Positions 10,262 through 21,243 of a DNA stretch of 64,000 bases are shown piece after piece. Source of the stretch: Prochlorococcus sp. AG-347-L19 (lineage in GTDB: Bacteria; Cyanobacteriota; Cyanobacteriia; PCC-6307; Cyanobiaceae); assembly GCA_003278895.1 (NCBI GenBank), contig QCCO01000001.1:62001-126000 (forward strand), given 5' to 3'. Both the position numbers and the translations under genes were made by a program. The notes under the pieces were generated by a model that saw nothing but the letters and a program-made list of their open reading frames with translations, was not told where the DNA came from and searched no databases. How positions within the stretch are numbered: position 1 is the first letter of the stretch; the number at the start of each line of letters is the position of its first letter.

Positions 10262-11203
10262 TTAAATACCACTAGGTAATTTTCTGGTTAAATTCCTTAA
10301 TTTTCTTAACGCCTTAAGTTCAACTTGTCTTACTCTTTCTCTAGAAACTTCTAGTAATCTCCCAATTTCAGCAAGCGTATGTCTCTCATTTGCATCAAGT
10401 CCAAACCTTAGTTTGAGAACATGTTGTTCTTGCTCGCTTAAATGGCTTAACCACTTACCAAGTTGCTCTTGATGCATTTTCTGCTCAACTTGATCTAAAG
10501 GCTCTTCATTATTACTATCTGCAATTAAATCACCTAAAAAACTCCTGCCATCATCACCATTTACAGGTGCATCTAAACTACTTGTCGATAAAGCTTGTCT
10601 TAAAACAGAGTCCAATTCTTCAACATCAATCTCCATTGCCTCTGCAATTTCAATTCTGCTTGGCATAGCACCAAGCTTATGAGCCAAATCTCTACTAACT
10701 TTTCTAATAGAAGCTAACCTTTCACTTAAGTGAACAGGTAAACGGATTGTTCTTGATTGACATGCAATAGCTCTTGTCATACTCTGCCTAATCCACCAAA
10801 AGGCATAAGTAGAAAACTTATATCCTCTTGTTGGATCAAATTTTTCAACAGCCCTCTCCAACCCAAGAGAACCTTCTTGTACTAAATCAAGTAATTCCAG
10901 TCCTTTGCCTTGATATTTTTTTGCCACACTGACAACTAATCTTAAATTAGCTTTCATCATTCTTTCTTTAGCTCTTCGACCAATTTTTATAGTTCTTTTT
11001 TGCTGAGTTGTAAATTCATTAACCTTTTCATTTAATTGTCCATCTTCAGTAAGAATCATCATCTTCTGAACTTGATTGCCCAATTCAATCTCTTCGGCAG
11101 GCGTTAATAAGGGGACTCTACCAATATTTTGCAAATACCAACTTATTGGATCATTACTCCTCCTTTTAGGTGGTTCTGATTGAATTGGTAATGATGAGAC
11201 CAT
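10262..11203 (-). CDS. RNA polymerase sigma factor, RpoD/SigA family (group 2-type)
   Basis: DPISWYLQNIGRVPLLTPAEEIEL, GLELLDLVQEGSLGLERAVEKFDPTRGYKFSTYAFWWIRQ, ERVRQVELKALRKLR. Confidence 0.96.
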   Translation of the reverse strand: MVSSLPIQSEPPKRRSNDPISWYLQNIGRVPLLTPAEEIELGNQVQKMMILTEDGQLNEKVNEFTTQQKRTIKIGRRAKERMMKANLRLVVSVAKKYQGKGLELLDLVQEGSLGLERAVEKFDPTRGYKFSTYAFWWIRQSMTRAIACQSRTIRLPVHLSERLASIRKVSRDLAHKLGAMPSRIEIAEAMEIDVEELDSVLRQALSTSSLDAPVNGDDGRSFLGDLIADSNNEEPLDQVEQKMHQEQLGKWLSHLSEQEQHVLKLRFGLDANERHTLAEIGRLLEVSRERVRQVELKALRKLRNLTRKLPSGI

Positions 11204-11343
11204 TTTTAAACCTAAATAAGGTATTAAAACTCTCCTATATTTTTTAGGAAATGGCCAAATATTTAATGCGCGCTTCAGATTTCAAGTAATATTTGTACAC
11301 TTATGTGTTTAAAACTATAAATAACTCTCTAAAATTGTTTCTT

Positions 11344-12909
11344 TCAAGATATTTGTCTCATTTTTAAATTTCTCACTAATTTTGACAATTCGTCACCAAT
11401 AGCAGAAGCATTTGACCCTTTTTTGCACTTTGATGCAGCAAATGAATGCAGAAGCACATATTTAGCAAAAAAATCTGTTGATATATTTCTACACAAGGTT
11501 AAATCAATCGCAGAACTACCAGCTACAAAACCAGATAAAAGATCACCCAATCCAGCTCGAGCTGTCTGAGAATCGGTCCCAAAAAGTTGCCATACTTTTT
11601 TATTATCAGCAACTACACTGTTAGCTCCTTTTAACAAAATACTGATATTGAATTCTTTTGCCGCATCACTAGCAAGCCCAACATTGGTTTTGGATTTGAT
11701 ATTGGGAAATAATCTTCCAAATTCTTTGCTATGTGGTGTAATCCATGTCTTAAACTTTCTCTCTAAAAAGAAATTTGACCCTAACTTAGATTCCGAAATT
11801 CTATTAAGTGCATCTGCATCCAAGATCAATAATCCTCCAAAAGCCATAAGATAATCTTTTGATTTTTGCCAATCATCATTATCAATTCCTATTCCTGGAC
11901 CGACAGCTAATGAATCAAATGCATTTAAATCAATATTCTTTAATGCACTAAATAAAGATGCATTTCCATTTTGGTTAGATTGCATAGTTTCTTTTAAAAC
12001 TATTTCTGGGGCAACTTGCCAAATAGATTCAGCAACTATCCCAGGAAGGACCGCAGAGATAAAGCCTGCTCCACTTGATATGGCCCCTTTTAATGCCAAA
12101 TATGCAGCACCAGGATATTTTTCACTTCCGGCTATTAGTAATGTTCTGCCTCTTTGATATTTGTTAGAATTTTTTGGTAAAGAAGGTAAATCAATATTTT
12201 TTATATCTTTGTAAGTAACCTTAAAAATCTTTTTATCAACTTTGGACAGTTTACTAGTAGGCATCCCAATATCTATATGGTGCAATTCTCCAATAAAAGG
12301 TAAAGCAGAATCTTGGGTTAACCCAATCTTATAAAGACCAATGGCCAAGGTATAGTCTGCCTTTACAGCATTATCTAAAAAAGGCTCTCCTTTATCAGGA
12401 CATAATCCTGTTGGAATATCAATACTTATTACCTTTCCATATTTTTTATGAAATTTTTGATTAAATAGTTTAATTAATTTATCATCAACTTTTCTTGTTT
12501 GATTATTACCAAAAACTGCATCAATCCAAAGCTCTTTCCCATTTGCATCAGGAGGCTCTACTAATTTTGTGACACCAATAGATGTAAGATAATTAAGGTG
12601 GTTATTTGTTAATGTTTTTTTTATCGGAAATGGGCACCATACCTGAACATAAAAACCTCTCAAAAAAAGCTCTCTAGCTATTACTGCACCATCCCCGCCA
12701 TTATGCCCAGGGCCTATAAAAACAGTTATTCCATGCTTGAGAAGAGGTTTCTTTTTAAAGAGCCATCTACTAATTTGGATACCAGCTTTTTCCATTAATG
12801 CTTCTTGTGGCATTCCATCAGAAAACATTTCTTCCTCTAATATCAACATTTGCTTTGCATCAACAATTAAATGTTCAGAGTCAATTGTTGGCCATACAAA
12901 TTCGTTCAT
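11344..12909 (-). CDS. nnr: Bifunctional NAD(P)H-hydrate epimerase/ADP-dependent NAD(P)H-hydrate dehydratase (YjeF-like)
   Basis: N-terminal GPGHNGGDGAVIARELFLRG; C-terminal GRTLLIAGSEKYPGAAYLA...TARAGLGDLLSG. Confidence 0.93.
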   Translation of the reverse strand: MNEFVWPTIDSEHLIVDAKQMLILEEEMFSDGMPQEALMEKAGIQISRWLFKKKPLLKHGITVFIGPGHNGGDGAVIARELFLRGFYVQVWCPFPIKKTLTNNHLNYLTSIGVTKLVEPPDANGKELWIDAVFGNNQTRKVDDKLIKLFNQKFHKKYGKVISIDIPTGLCPDKGEPFLDNAVKADYTLAIGLYKIGLTQDSALPFIGELHHIDIGMPTSKLSKVDKKIFKVTYKDIKNIDLPSLPKNSNKYQRGRTLLIAGSEKYPGAAYLALKGAISSGAGFISAVLPGIVAESIWQVAPEIVLKETMQSNQNGNASLFSALKNIDLNAFDSLAVGPGIGIDNDDWQKSKDYLMAFGGLLILDADALNRISESKLGSNFFLERKFKTWITPHSKEFGRLFPNIKSKTNVGLASDAAKEFNISILLKGANSVVADNKKVWQLFGTDSQTARAGLGDLLSGFVAGSSAIDLTLCRNISTDFFAKYVLLHSFAASKCKKGSNASAIGDELSKLVRNLKMRQIS

Positions 12910-12955
12910 AATGAGTACAAAGCAATTGAAGAACTGTTCAAAAATTTAAACTTCC

Positions 12956-14113
12956 ATGTTACAGACACAAAAGGATAAAAAACTTGAGAACTTTTTTTCT
13001 TCTAATAATAAAACTAAAAAGAAGAAAAATATTATTGTCGGTCTTTCTGGTGGCGTAGATAGTTCCCTTTCAGCTGCTCTTCTTGTAGAAAGAGGCTGGA
13101 ATGTTGAAGGACTAACTCTTTGGCTAATGAAAGGACAAGGCTCCTGTTGTTCTGAAGGATTAGTAGATGCTGCTGGGCTTTGTGAAGATTTGGGAATTAA
13201 TCATAAAATAATAGACTCAAGAGAAATTTTCGAAAGAGAGGTAATTAAAAAAACTACTGAAAGCTATAAGAAAGGATTCACTCCACTTCCATGTTCGATG
13301 TGCAACAAGAATGTAAAGTTTGAAGAGATGCTTAATTACGCAATAAACAAAAAAGACTTTACTCATATTGCGACCGGACATTACGCAAGGATAAAAAAAT
13401 CATCTTATGCTGAAACACTTGATTGCAAGAGCTTTGTATTTAGGGACTTTCTTCTTCTCAGAGGTGCTGACGAAAACAAAGACCAAAGTTATTTTCTTTA
13501 TTCTCTTTCACAAGAAGTACTAAGCAGATTAGAATTTCCTCTTGGTGAAATGAAAAAAGAAGAAACAAGAAAAGAAGCCCTGAGATTAGGCCTTAGAACT
13601 GCTCAAAAACCAGAAAGTCAAGATTTATGTTTAGTTGAGCATTATGGATCAATGCAGAAATTTATCGACAAACATATTGAACGAAAAGAAGGAGAAATTG
13701 TGCATGTAAATGGGAAAGTCCTAGGAACGCATAATGGTATTCAGCACTTTACGGTAGGTCAGAGAAAAGGGTTGGGCATTGCTTGGCCGGAACCACTATA
13801 TGTAAAAAGTTTAGACAGGGTAAAAAACATAGTTTATGTAGCTGATAAAAGTGATCTATTTAATAAGGAAGCAATAATTAGTAAGGTTAACTGGGTTTCA
13901 ATCGAAGAACCTGAGCAAGAGATAGAAGTAGAAGCACAAATCAGATATAGAAGTAATCCAGTAAAAGGTACATTGATACCTTTGAAAAATTTAGGTAATA
14001 CAACTACAACATTTAAATTAGTTTTTGAAGAAAGTCAAAGTTCGGTAACGCCCGGGCAAGCTGCAGTTTTTTATAAAGGAGAAATTTTATTAGGTGGTGG
14101 ATTAATTAGTTAA
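12956..14113 (+). CDS. mnmA: tRNA-specific 2-thiouridylase MnmA
   Basis: [35 protein letters not shown]. Confidence 0.97.
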   Translation: MLQTQKDKKLENFFSSNNKTKKKKNIIVGLSGGVDSSLSAALLVERGWNVEGLTLWLMKGQGSCCSEGLVDAAGLCEDLGINHKIIDSREIFEREVIKKTTESYKKGFTPLPCSMCNKNVKFEEMLNYAINKKDFTHIATGHYARIKKSSYAETLDCKSFVFRDFLLLRGADENKDQSYFLYSLSQEVLSRLEFPLGEMKKEETRKEALRLGLRTAQKPESQDLCLVEHYGSMQKFIDKHIERKEGEIVHVNGKVLGTHNGIQHFTVGQRKGLGIAWPEPLYVKSLDRVKNIVYVADKSDLFNKEAIISKVNWVSIEEPEQEIEVEAQIRYRSNPVKGTLIPLKNLGNTTTTFKLVFEESQSSVTPGQAAVFYKGEILLGGGLIS

Positions 14114-15592
14114 TTTTCCAAAGAAATTTAATCCCATAAATAATATAAACAAAAACAAAATAGGTTTATCTCCAAATTTTGTATAGAAAGTTTTATCGGA
14201 TGAAAAATTAGGGAACACTATTTCATTTTGCTCAACATTATAATCTAAAAGTTTAATTATTTTTCCATCATCTTGAACTAAGCCCGAAGGGCCGGTATTT
14301 GATATTAGTAAATTATTTTTCTTATTTTCAATACTTCTTAATCTAGCCAGAGATAGGAATTGATTATAAAGCTTAGCTGGATATGGATCTAAATTTGCTG
14401 CAGTTATTATTAGTTTTGCACCGCTATTAATAGCCTTTCTTATTTCTAGTCCATCACTAATTTCGTAACATATAGCAACTGCTAGTGGGGGTGTAAATTT
14501 AGGGTCAAAAAATCTTGAATCAGAGCCTGGTTGAATTCCTCCTACTGCAGATAATCCTCTTGAAAAACTATATAGAAATCTAGGTATTTTTTCACCTATT
14601 GGAACAAGTCTATTTTTATCTATAAATGAGGTAAAAGATTTATCTCCAATTTGAAATCCGAGTAAAGAACTTCTTAACTCATTATTTGAATTTCTGAAAC
14701 CTCCTGACAAGGTATTAACCTTAATGCCTTTAGAAAAATAAAAATTATTAGATAGAGTTCCTTCAGGAGCAACAAGAAGTTTTGCTTTGTTTGATAAAGC
14801 ATATTTTTGAGCGATAGATAGCTTTTCTTCAATAAATTCATCATTTATTTTTAATTTTTCTCTTGTTGGTATATTAGTTTGCCAAATAGCTACTGGATAT
14901 TCATAATCTCTTTTTATTGGAGTTGTTAAACCTCCAAATAAATGTAAAAAAATAAAAACCAAAAGTCCAAAAAGAAATATTTTTTTACAGTTAAGTTTTC
15001 TTTCCCATCTTCCTTGTATATAAAAAATCCAAAATCCAATCAATATTTGTAATACGCACAAACCACTTGCACCAATCCATCTTGCTAAACCAGCAAGATA
15101 AATATCACCTGGGATAAGACTCTCTCCTAAACCTATCCAAAAAAAAGGTGTTTGAGAAAGTATCAATTCACCAATACCCCAGGTCAAAGATAAAAAAAAT
15201 ACTTTTACTGTTAAAGATAATATTTTCATTTTGAAAATATCCTCTTTCGAGAGAATAATTTCAACTAACAATCCCCATAAATAAACTAATATCCCACCCA
15301 AAAAAGCGCAAAATAACAAAATTAAAATGGCAATAATTAAACTTGCAAGCCATGAGAACCCGAGCCATGTCAATGGATGAAGATCATAAAGCCAAGAATG
15401 ACTTATCAAGATAAAGAAAAAACCCCAACAAAAATTTGCTATTCTCCTTTCACTTCCTCTCCATAAAATAAATAATGATATCGGCATAAAAATCAGCCAA
15501 AAATGAGTTGAAACTGAAATTCCTCCCAAAATCCCTCCCAAACAAGAGTAAAAATATTGTCTTAGACTTTTAATTTGAGTTGGGATTAACAA
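14102..15592 (-). CDS. lnt: Apolipoprotein N-acyltransferase
   Basis: Multi-TM N-terminus, then nitrilase-like [57 protein letters not shown]. Confidence 0.9.
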   Translation of the reverse strand: MLIPTQIKSLRQYFYSCLGGILGGISVSTHFWLIFMPISLFILWRGSERRIANFCWGFFFILISHSWLYDLHPLTWLGFSWLASLIIAILILLFCAFLGGILVYLWGLLVEIILSKEDIFKMKILSLTVKVFFLSLTWGIGELILSQTPFFWIGLGESLIPGDIYLAGLARWIGASGLCVLQILIGFWIFYIQGRWERKLNCKKIFLFGLLVFIFLHLFGGLTTPIKRDYEYPVAIWQTNIPTREKLKINDEFIEEKLSIAQKYALSNKAKLLVAPEGTLSNNFYFSKGIKVNTLSGGFRNSNNELRSSLLGFQIGDKSFTSFIDKNRLVPIGEKIPRFLYSFSRGLSAVGGIQPGSDSRFFDPKFTPPLAVAICYEISDGLEIRKAINSGAKLIITAANLDPYPAKLYNQFLSLARLRSIENKKNNLLISNTGPSGLVQDDGKIIKLLDYNVEQNEIVFPNFSSDKTFYTKFGDKPILFLFILFMGLNFFGKLTN

Positions 15593-15677
15593 TCTAAAAT
15601 TACGAAATTAAATTTATAATCACCCATTTATTGTACCTTCATTCTGTAAACTAAGTTTTAGTAACTTCAAAATTTAA

Positions 15678-16250
15678 GTGAAAGAAGTCTTTATTAGTTT
15701 TGCAGTTTTTGTTTTTTGTGTTTCATTAACTCTTTTCAGTCAATTTAATTCACCTCAAGTTGTTAATGCTGCTGAATCAGAAACTCAGTCAGTTCAAGCT
15801 ACACCTGTTGCAAAATCATCAAATGTCTCAAATAATAATTTATTTGAACTAGACCCATCAGATCCAAATCCTATACTTTTCGCTATGGCAGAAGAAACAT
15901 CATCAGACAACAATTCAAGGACTACTGAAAGTGGTCTAATTATTGCAGATATAGTAAACGGGGAAGGAGATGAGGCTAGTGCTGGGCAAACAGTTACTGT
16001 AAATTACACAGGAACACTAGAAGATGGGACACAATTTGATACCAGTATCGGCAGAGCTCCATTCAGCTTTCCCTTGGGTGCTGGACGAGTAATAAAAGGT
16101 TGGGACGAAGGTGTAGCAGGCATGAAAGTTGGAGGCAAAAGAAAATTAACAATACCTCCGGAACTTGGGTACGGATCAAGAGGAGCTGGGAATGTAATAC
16201 CTGCTAATGCGACTTTAATATTTGAAGTTGAATTATTAAAAGTCAATTAA
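15678..16250 (+). CDS. FKBP-type peptidyl-prolyl cis-trans isomerase with signal peptide
   Basis: GTG start; [64 protein letters not shown]. Confidence 0.96.
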   Translation: MKEVFISFAVFVFCVSLTLFSQFNSPQVVNAAESETQSVQATPVAKSSNVSNNNLFELDPSDPNPILFAMAEETSSDNNSRTTESGLIIADIVNGEGDEASAGQTVTVNYTGTLEDGTQFDTSIGRAPFSFPLGAGRVIKGWDEGVAGMKVGGKRKLTIPPELGYGSRGAGNVIPANATLIFEVELLKVN

Positions 16251-16328
16251 ATTAAGTAAGAAAAATATCTAAGACTTTTCAATTTAGTTAATATCCAAGT
16301 AATATGTACATAACACCAAATATTTGAA

Positions 16329-16802
16329 ATGTTAAGTAAATTCATCAATTCTATTCTTGATAAAAAATCTCCAATGATAGTCCATGCTCACTGCGATGGT
16401 CCTTGTGGTGTTTACGACCCAGCATCTACGAGAGTTGCAGCTGAAGCAGTTTTATCAATGACAAAAAAACTTATTGCATTAGAAGCTCCTTCTAGTACTG
16501 ATTCAGCAGAGTGGGCTGCATACAGTAATACATTTTCTAGATATGTTGCAGTTAAAGAAGAGCAAGCAAAAGAAACAAAGAAAGAGATTCTAATTTTGTG
16601 GACAGATTACTTTAAACCAGTTCACTTAGAAACTTATCCAGACTTACATGAAACCATTTGGAAAGCAGCCAAATTATGCAGTGCATGCAAAGTTAATATT
16701 GACTTAGCTCAAGCTGAAGAACTCATGAGTTATGTAGAAAAAATTCATAATATTTTCTGGGCTTCAAAAGGAAGATCTGACACTTTTGTAAAAGCTAGTT
16801 AA
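16329..16802 (+). CDS. sodN: Nickel superoxide dismutase precursor
   Basis: Propeptide followed by the Ni-hook HCDGPCGVYDP. Confidence 0.97.
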   Translation: MLSKFINSILDKKSPMIVHAHCDGPCGVYDPASTRVAAEAVLSMTKKLIALEAPSSTDSAEWAAYSNTFSRYVAVKEEQAKETKKEILILWTDYFKPVHLETYPDLHETIWKAAKLCSACKVNIDLAQAEELMSYVEKIHNIFWASKGRSDTFVKAS

Positions 16803-16810
16803 TCAGAGTT

Positions 16811-17203
16811 ATTTTCAAAAGTTTTTTTGATTTTGTTTTATTTTTTTTAGGTTTAAGAAAAACCGCGATTATTAGTGGTGAATCTATGTTTCCTTACCTA
16901 AAAGAAGGTGATATTGTATTTTTTAAAAAATATAAAAAGAATAAATCAATACTCAAAAATCGACAAATAGTTATTTTTAATCATCCAATTAAAAATAAAA
17001 ACCTAATAAAAAGGATAAATTCAGTAAATCAATATAACGTTGAGGTTATTGGCGACAATATTGAATTTAGCGAAGATAGTAACAAATTTGGATTAATCAA
17101 TAAAGAAAAAATAATTGGGATTGTTACCTCTAAATTAATTATTCCTAAATTAAAAAATTTTTTAATTCAAAAAAACAGAAGCACTTCTTTGAATCCAAAA
17201 TAA
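16811..17203 (+). CDS. sodX: Nickel-type SOD maturation protease (S26/S24-like); start codon unresolved
   Basis: The listed ORF begins at 16886, but in-frame upstream codons read (LIRV)IFKSFFDFVLFFLGLRKTAIISGESMFPYLKEGDIVFF, placing the catalytic SGESM upstream of or at that ATG. No ATG/GTG/TTG between the in-frame TAG (16796-16798) and 16886; ATT at 16811 is one candidate. Confidence 0.8.
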   Translation: MFKSFFDFVLFFLGLRKTAIISGESMFPYLKEGDIVFFKKYKKNKSILKNRQIVIFNHPIKNKNLIKRINSVNQYNVEVIGDNIEFSEDSNKFGLINKEKIIGIVTSKLIIPKLKNFLIQKNRSTSLNPK

Positions 17204-17833
17204 TCCCAAAGAAAAGGAAAGCCCTCCTGCTACAGCTATTAATCTTTTAATAAATTTTTGACTTGCTTTAAAGGTAGTAAAAGATATTAAACAAGAAAAA
17301 ATATTCATACTTATGAGTGAACCAATCAAATATGAAATCAAATATAAGCAAGCGCTTGTTAAAGGTAGTGCTAAAGCAGGAAGAACTGCAAGAAAATGTG
17401 AACCCCCAGCTATACCGTGAAGCAAGCCTAAACCAGTCAAAGCATGTGAGTGCTTATTATTATTTTTTTGTTCCTTAACATGAAAGTGAAAGTGACGATG
17501 TGCGATTCCATTCGCATGCTTATGGGAATGAGAGTGGATACTTAATTGAAAAGAATTTTTTATAGCAAATACTCCAACAATTAAAAGTGAAATTCCAACT
17601 AGGAATTCGGCAATACTAGAAAATTTGTTTAATGGGGTAATATCCTTAATAAAAATCGCTAGAAAAGCTAACAAGAGGACTCCAGAAGAATGTCCCAAGC
17701 CCCATGAGAAACTATTTTTAAGAGCTTTTTGGGGATTATTAATCGCTACTGGTGCCATTGCAATTAGATGATCAGCGCCACTAACTACATGCACAAATCC
17801 TGCGACTATACCTGTTAAAATTACAGCCTGCAT
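17162..17833 (-). CDS. Nickel/cobalt permease-like membrane protein with His-rich loop (sodT-like)
   Basis: HVVSGADHLIAMAP, GLGHSSGV, loop HSHSHKHANGIAHRHFHFHVKEQKNNNKHSH, GLLHGIAGGSHFL; adjacent to sodN/sodX. Confidence 0.8.
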   Translation of the reverse strand: MQAVILTGIVAGFVHVVSGADHLIAMAPVAINNPQKALKNSFSWGLGHSSGVLLLAFLAIFIKDITPLNKFSSIAEFLVGISLLIVGVFAIKNSFQLSIHSHSHKHANGIAHRHFHFHVKEQKNNNKHSHALTGLGLLHGIAGGSHFLAVLPALALPLTSACLYLISYLIGSLISMNIFSCLISFTTFKASQKFIKRLIAVAGGLSFSLGLFWIQRSASVFLN

Positions 17834-17888
17834 ATATATTCAGTACAAATCTGTTTAATCAATTTTATAGCACGATTTGAAGTCAATA

Positions 17889-18776
17889 TTAAATTGATTT
17901 AAATAATTTCTTGAAAGATTGTTCAATATCAGTTTCTCTCATAAAAGTTTCACCAATTAATACTCCCATGATTCCAATAGATCTAAGTGATTCTAAATCT
18001 TCGGCACAATTAATTCCAGATTCACTTATGGGAATAATATTTTGTTTTAAAAATATATCTGCATACGTATGCATCAATTCTTTTGATGTTTTTAAATCCG
18101 TTTTAAAAGTCTTTAAGTCCCTATTATTTATTCCAATCAAATTAAAAGATTTTAACTTAAGAATCCTTTCTAATTCATTAGAGTTATGGACTTCAACAAG
18201 AACACTCATCTTTAAATTATCAGCTATTTTCTTTAAATAAATTAAATCATCATCACTTAAAATCGCAGCGATTAATAATATTGCATCAGCACCAGATACC
18301 CTTGCTTTATAAATCTGATAAGCAGAAATAATAAAATCTTTGCAAAGTAGAGGGAGATTAGTTGATTTCCTTACAGTTTCGAGTATTTCATAACTACCTT
18401 GAAAAAACCTTTTATCGGTAAGTACTGAGATACATGATGCACCTAATCCTTCATAACAAATTGCTATGTCTTCAGGGTTAAAATCTTTTCTAATAACTCC
18501 TTTACTCGGACTAGCTTTTTTTATTTCAGCGATAACTCCTGGTTTTATTTTTGACTCCAAGATATTTTTGTAAAAATCTTTGGTAGTAGGAAGTTTTTCA
18601 ATCTTTTTGATGAGATCTTCTAAAGAGACTATTTTTTTAAAATTCTTAATTTCAATATCCTTGTACCATACAATTTCTTCCAGAATGTTTTTTGCTTGTG
18701 CTTCTCTATGAGGTACAGCATATTCTAAATTTTCTACCCTTACTGTTGGATTTGGTGGCCTGCGTCTTATCTCCAT
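17889..18776 (-). CDS. trpC: Indole-3-glycerol phosphate synthase
   Basis: [56 protein letters not shown]. Confidence 0.97.
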   Translation of the reverse strand: MEIRRRPPNPTVRVENLEYAVPHREAQAKNILEEIVWYKDIEIKNFKKIVSLEDLIKKIEKLPTTKDFYKNILESKIKPGVIAEIKKASPSKGVIRKDFNPEDIAICYEGLGASCISVLTDKRFFQGSYEILETVRKSTNLPLLCKDFIISAYQIYKARVSGADAILLIAAILSDDDLIYLKKIADNLKMSVLVEVHNSNELERILKLKSFNLIGINNRDLKTFKTDLKTSKELMHTYADIFLKQNIIPISESGINCAEDLESLRSIGIMGVLIGETFMRETDIEQSFKKLFKSI

Positions 18777-18788
18777 TAATTTTAGATA

Positions 18789-20228
18789 TTATTTTATTTG
18801 AGAAGCCGCCTGCTTATATGCGACCTCAACTACTTCACTAAGAGTAGGATGAGTATGAACTTCTTTAGATAATTCAATTACATCTTGGTTCCTTGAAATA
18901 GCGTTTGAAATTTCTTGAATTAAATCAGCTGCATGTAACCCGAAAATATGAGCCCCTAATACTTTCCCATTATCTTTGTTGAAAATCAACTTTAGCAATC
19001 CATCACTCTCTAATTCAGCCAATGCTTTTGAATTAGCCTTAAAGAAACTTTTGACAACTCCCAAAGAAAATTTTTCTTTAGCAGATATCTCTTTAGCTTC
19101 AGCTTCCGAGAGGCCAACTGAACTTATCTCAGGGTGAGTAAAGGTTGCTGCGGGGATACTTTTATAGTTAATTTCGACATTACCACCACAAATATTATCA
19201 ACAGCAATAGTACCCTGCGCTGCGGCTGTGTGGGCAAGCATAAGTTTGCCTGTTACATCTCCAACAGCCCAAATGTTGGGTATTATTTCATCACCATTCT
19301 TAACTCTCATTTGATCATCTACAGGAATAAACCCTTTTATTGTTTCGATACCAACCGAATCAAGATTTAAATTATTGCTATTAGGACTTCTGCCAGTTGC
19401 AACAAGTACAGCGTCAACTTCTAAAGTTTCTACAATTTCTTTAGATTTTGCATCTGTAAGTTCTATTTTTACAGGACATCCAGGTGTTATTTTTGTCGCA
19501 AAGACATTTGATTTTGTATCTATATCTCTTGCTTGAATAAGATTCTTCTTAGCAATTTTAGTGATGTCTGGATCAAATGTTGGCATAATATTTTCCAAAG
19601 CCTCGATCATAGTAACTTCACAACCAAGCGCTGTATAAACATCAGCAAATTCTAGTCCTATATATCCGCTTCCAATAATTGCTATCCATCTTGGAAGCCA
19701 CTCAAGTTTAACCGCATCATCGCTAGTAAATACGGTCCTATTATCCAAAGTTATTCCACGGGGCACAAAAGGTGAAGAACCAGTTGCTATAACAATATTC
19801 TTACATGTGAAAATTTTATCAATTCCGTTTTTATCTCTTACACCTACTTTTTGATTTCCTTCAATTCTGCCAATGCCTAAAATAATTTCAACCCCACTCC
19901 TTTTAAGAGTTTTTGTTAAATTTTCTCTAACATTTAAAACTAAATTATTTGCATGATCTGCAATTTTTGATCTCTCGAACCTTACTGGTGAAGCATGAAT
20001 ACCAAATTTAGCTAAATGTTCATAATCAGCTATTTCTCTAACCTTTCCACTAGCAGCCAAAAGAGCTTTAGATGGAACACAACCCTTGTTAACACAAGTG
20101 CCTCCCATATCTGAAGATTCTACTATTGCAACTTTCAGTCCCTTACCAGCAGCATGTTTAGCGGCATCAAAACCTCCATATCCTGCTCCTATTACGATTA
20201 AATCAAAATCAAAACTTGAATCAGTCAC
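18789..20228 (-). CDS. lpd: Dihydrolipoamide dehydrogenase (pyruvate dehydrogenase E3)
   Basis: VIGAGYGGFDAAKHAAGKG, GGTCVNKGCVPSKALL, HTHPTLSEVVEVAY. Confidence 0.96.
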   Translation of the reverse strand: MTDSSFDFDLIVIGAGYGGFDAAKHAAGKGLKVAIVESSDMGGTCVNKGCVPSKALLAASGKVREIADYEHLAKFGIHASPVRFERSKIADHANNLVLNVRENLTKTLKRSGVEIILGIGRIEGNQKVGVRDKNGIDKIFTCKNIVIATGSSPFVPRGITLDNRTVFTSDDAVKLEWLPRWIAIIGSGYIGLEFADVYTALGCEVTMIEALENIMPTFDPDITKIAKKNLIQARDIDTKSNVFATKITPGCPVKIELTDAKSKEIVETLEVDAVLVATGRSPNSNNLNLDSVGIETIKGFIPVDDQMRVKNGDEIIPNIWAVGDVTGKLMLAHTAAAQGTIAVDNICGGNVEINYKSIPAATFTHPEISSVGLSEAEAKEISAKEKFSLGVVKSFFKANSKALAELESDGLLKLIFNKDNGKVLGAHIFGLHAADLIQEISNAISRNQDVIELSKEVHTHPTLSEVVEVAYKQAASQIK

Positions 20229-21111
20229 TTTTTATTTTTTTATTAGAGATGTATGCGACTCTTTTTCGTTCTAGTAATAACGGAACTGCTACACAAGCCA
20301 CATTCAATGATTCTACAAGCTCACTATGCGGAATTGTAATTGTTTCATTAAAAGCTTCTTGAATTTTTTTATGAATTCCTTGACCTTCATTACCAAAGAT
20401 TAATGCGGTACTTTTAGACCAATCAACTTCCCAGTAAGGTTTTGAAGGTTTTTTTGAACTTTTATTATGGCTACTAGTAGAAAAAATCTTGAATCCTACA
20501 TTTGATAAATCAGACAAAGACTTAAGTAAAGAATTTAATATTTCTTCTTGATTTCCATCAAATCTTAAATATGGCAGATGAAAAACTGCACCAGAGGATG
20601 CCCTTAATACCTTTTGGCCTAATGGGTGCGCACCTCCAGCTAAAAAAATTGCATCAACACCAGCAGCTAAAGCAGTTCTAAAAAGATTGCCCATATTCCC
20701 AGGATCTTGAATCCTATCGAGTACAAGAACAAAATCATCTTTTCTATTAAATTGATAATTAGGTATTTCAGAAATATCTACTAAGGCTGCTATCCCATCT
20801 GGATTAATTGTTGAAATCGCAGATGCCAAGACTTCCTTTGAGACAATATTGATTAATGACTGATTAAATTTTTTGCTTAGATTTTGATTCTTTCTTAGCC
20901 ATTTTTCGGTAACTAAAATCTTAGAGGGATTTTTGCCAGACTTCAGCAATTCTTCAATGAGATGTGTACCTTCTATACAAAAAAAGTCTTGATCTTTTGG
21001 AGATGATCCTCTTTTAAATGATCTAAATCTTTTAACTAGATTATTGTTTTTACTAGTTATTTTTAAAAAAGTATTTTCTATGAGTAATTTGAAGAATTCG
21101 TTATCAACTAT
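20221..21111 (-). CDS. SpoU/TrmH-family RNA methyltransferase; N-terminal start unresolved
   Basis: C-terminal FVLVLDRIQDPGNMGNLFRTALAAGVDAIFL...LIFGNEGQGI...IPHSELVESLNVACVAVPLL. The listed ORF starts at an internal TTG (20949); the in-frame upstream sequence encodes VDNEFFKLLIENTFLKITSKNNNLVKRFRSFKRGSSPKDQDFFCIEGTHLIEELL, a SpoU substrate-binding-like domain. AUA at 21109-21111 is one possible start. Confidence 0.85.
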   Translation of the reverse strand: MVDNEFFKLLIENTFLKITSKNNNLVKRFRSFKRGSSPKDQDFFCIEGTHLIEELLKSGKNPSKILVTEKWLRKNQNLSKKFNQSLINIVSKEVLASAISTINPDGIAALVDISEIPNYQFNRKDDFVLVLDRIQDPGNMGNLFRTALAAGVDAIFLAGGAHPLGQKVLRASSGAVFHLPYLRFDGNQEEILNSLLKSLSDLSNVGFKIFSTSSHNKSSKKPSKPYWEVDWSKSTALIFGNEGQGIHKKIQEAFNETITIPHSELVESLNVACVAVPLLLERKRVAYISNKKIKSD

Positions 21112-21243
21112 ATTTTAATTACATAAATATTTTGATCAATTATTTATAAAATTTTTATTTCCTAAAAATCAAAAAAATACATTTTCACTTTTAATTAATA
21201 TTCATGACGTTACATAGGGTGGACTTAATATTATTAGTTTGTC

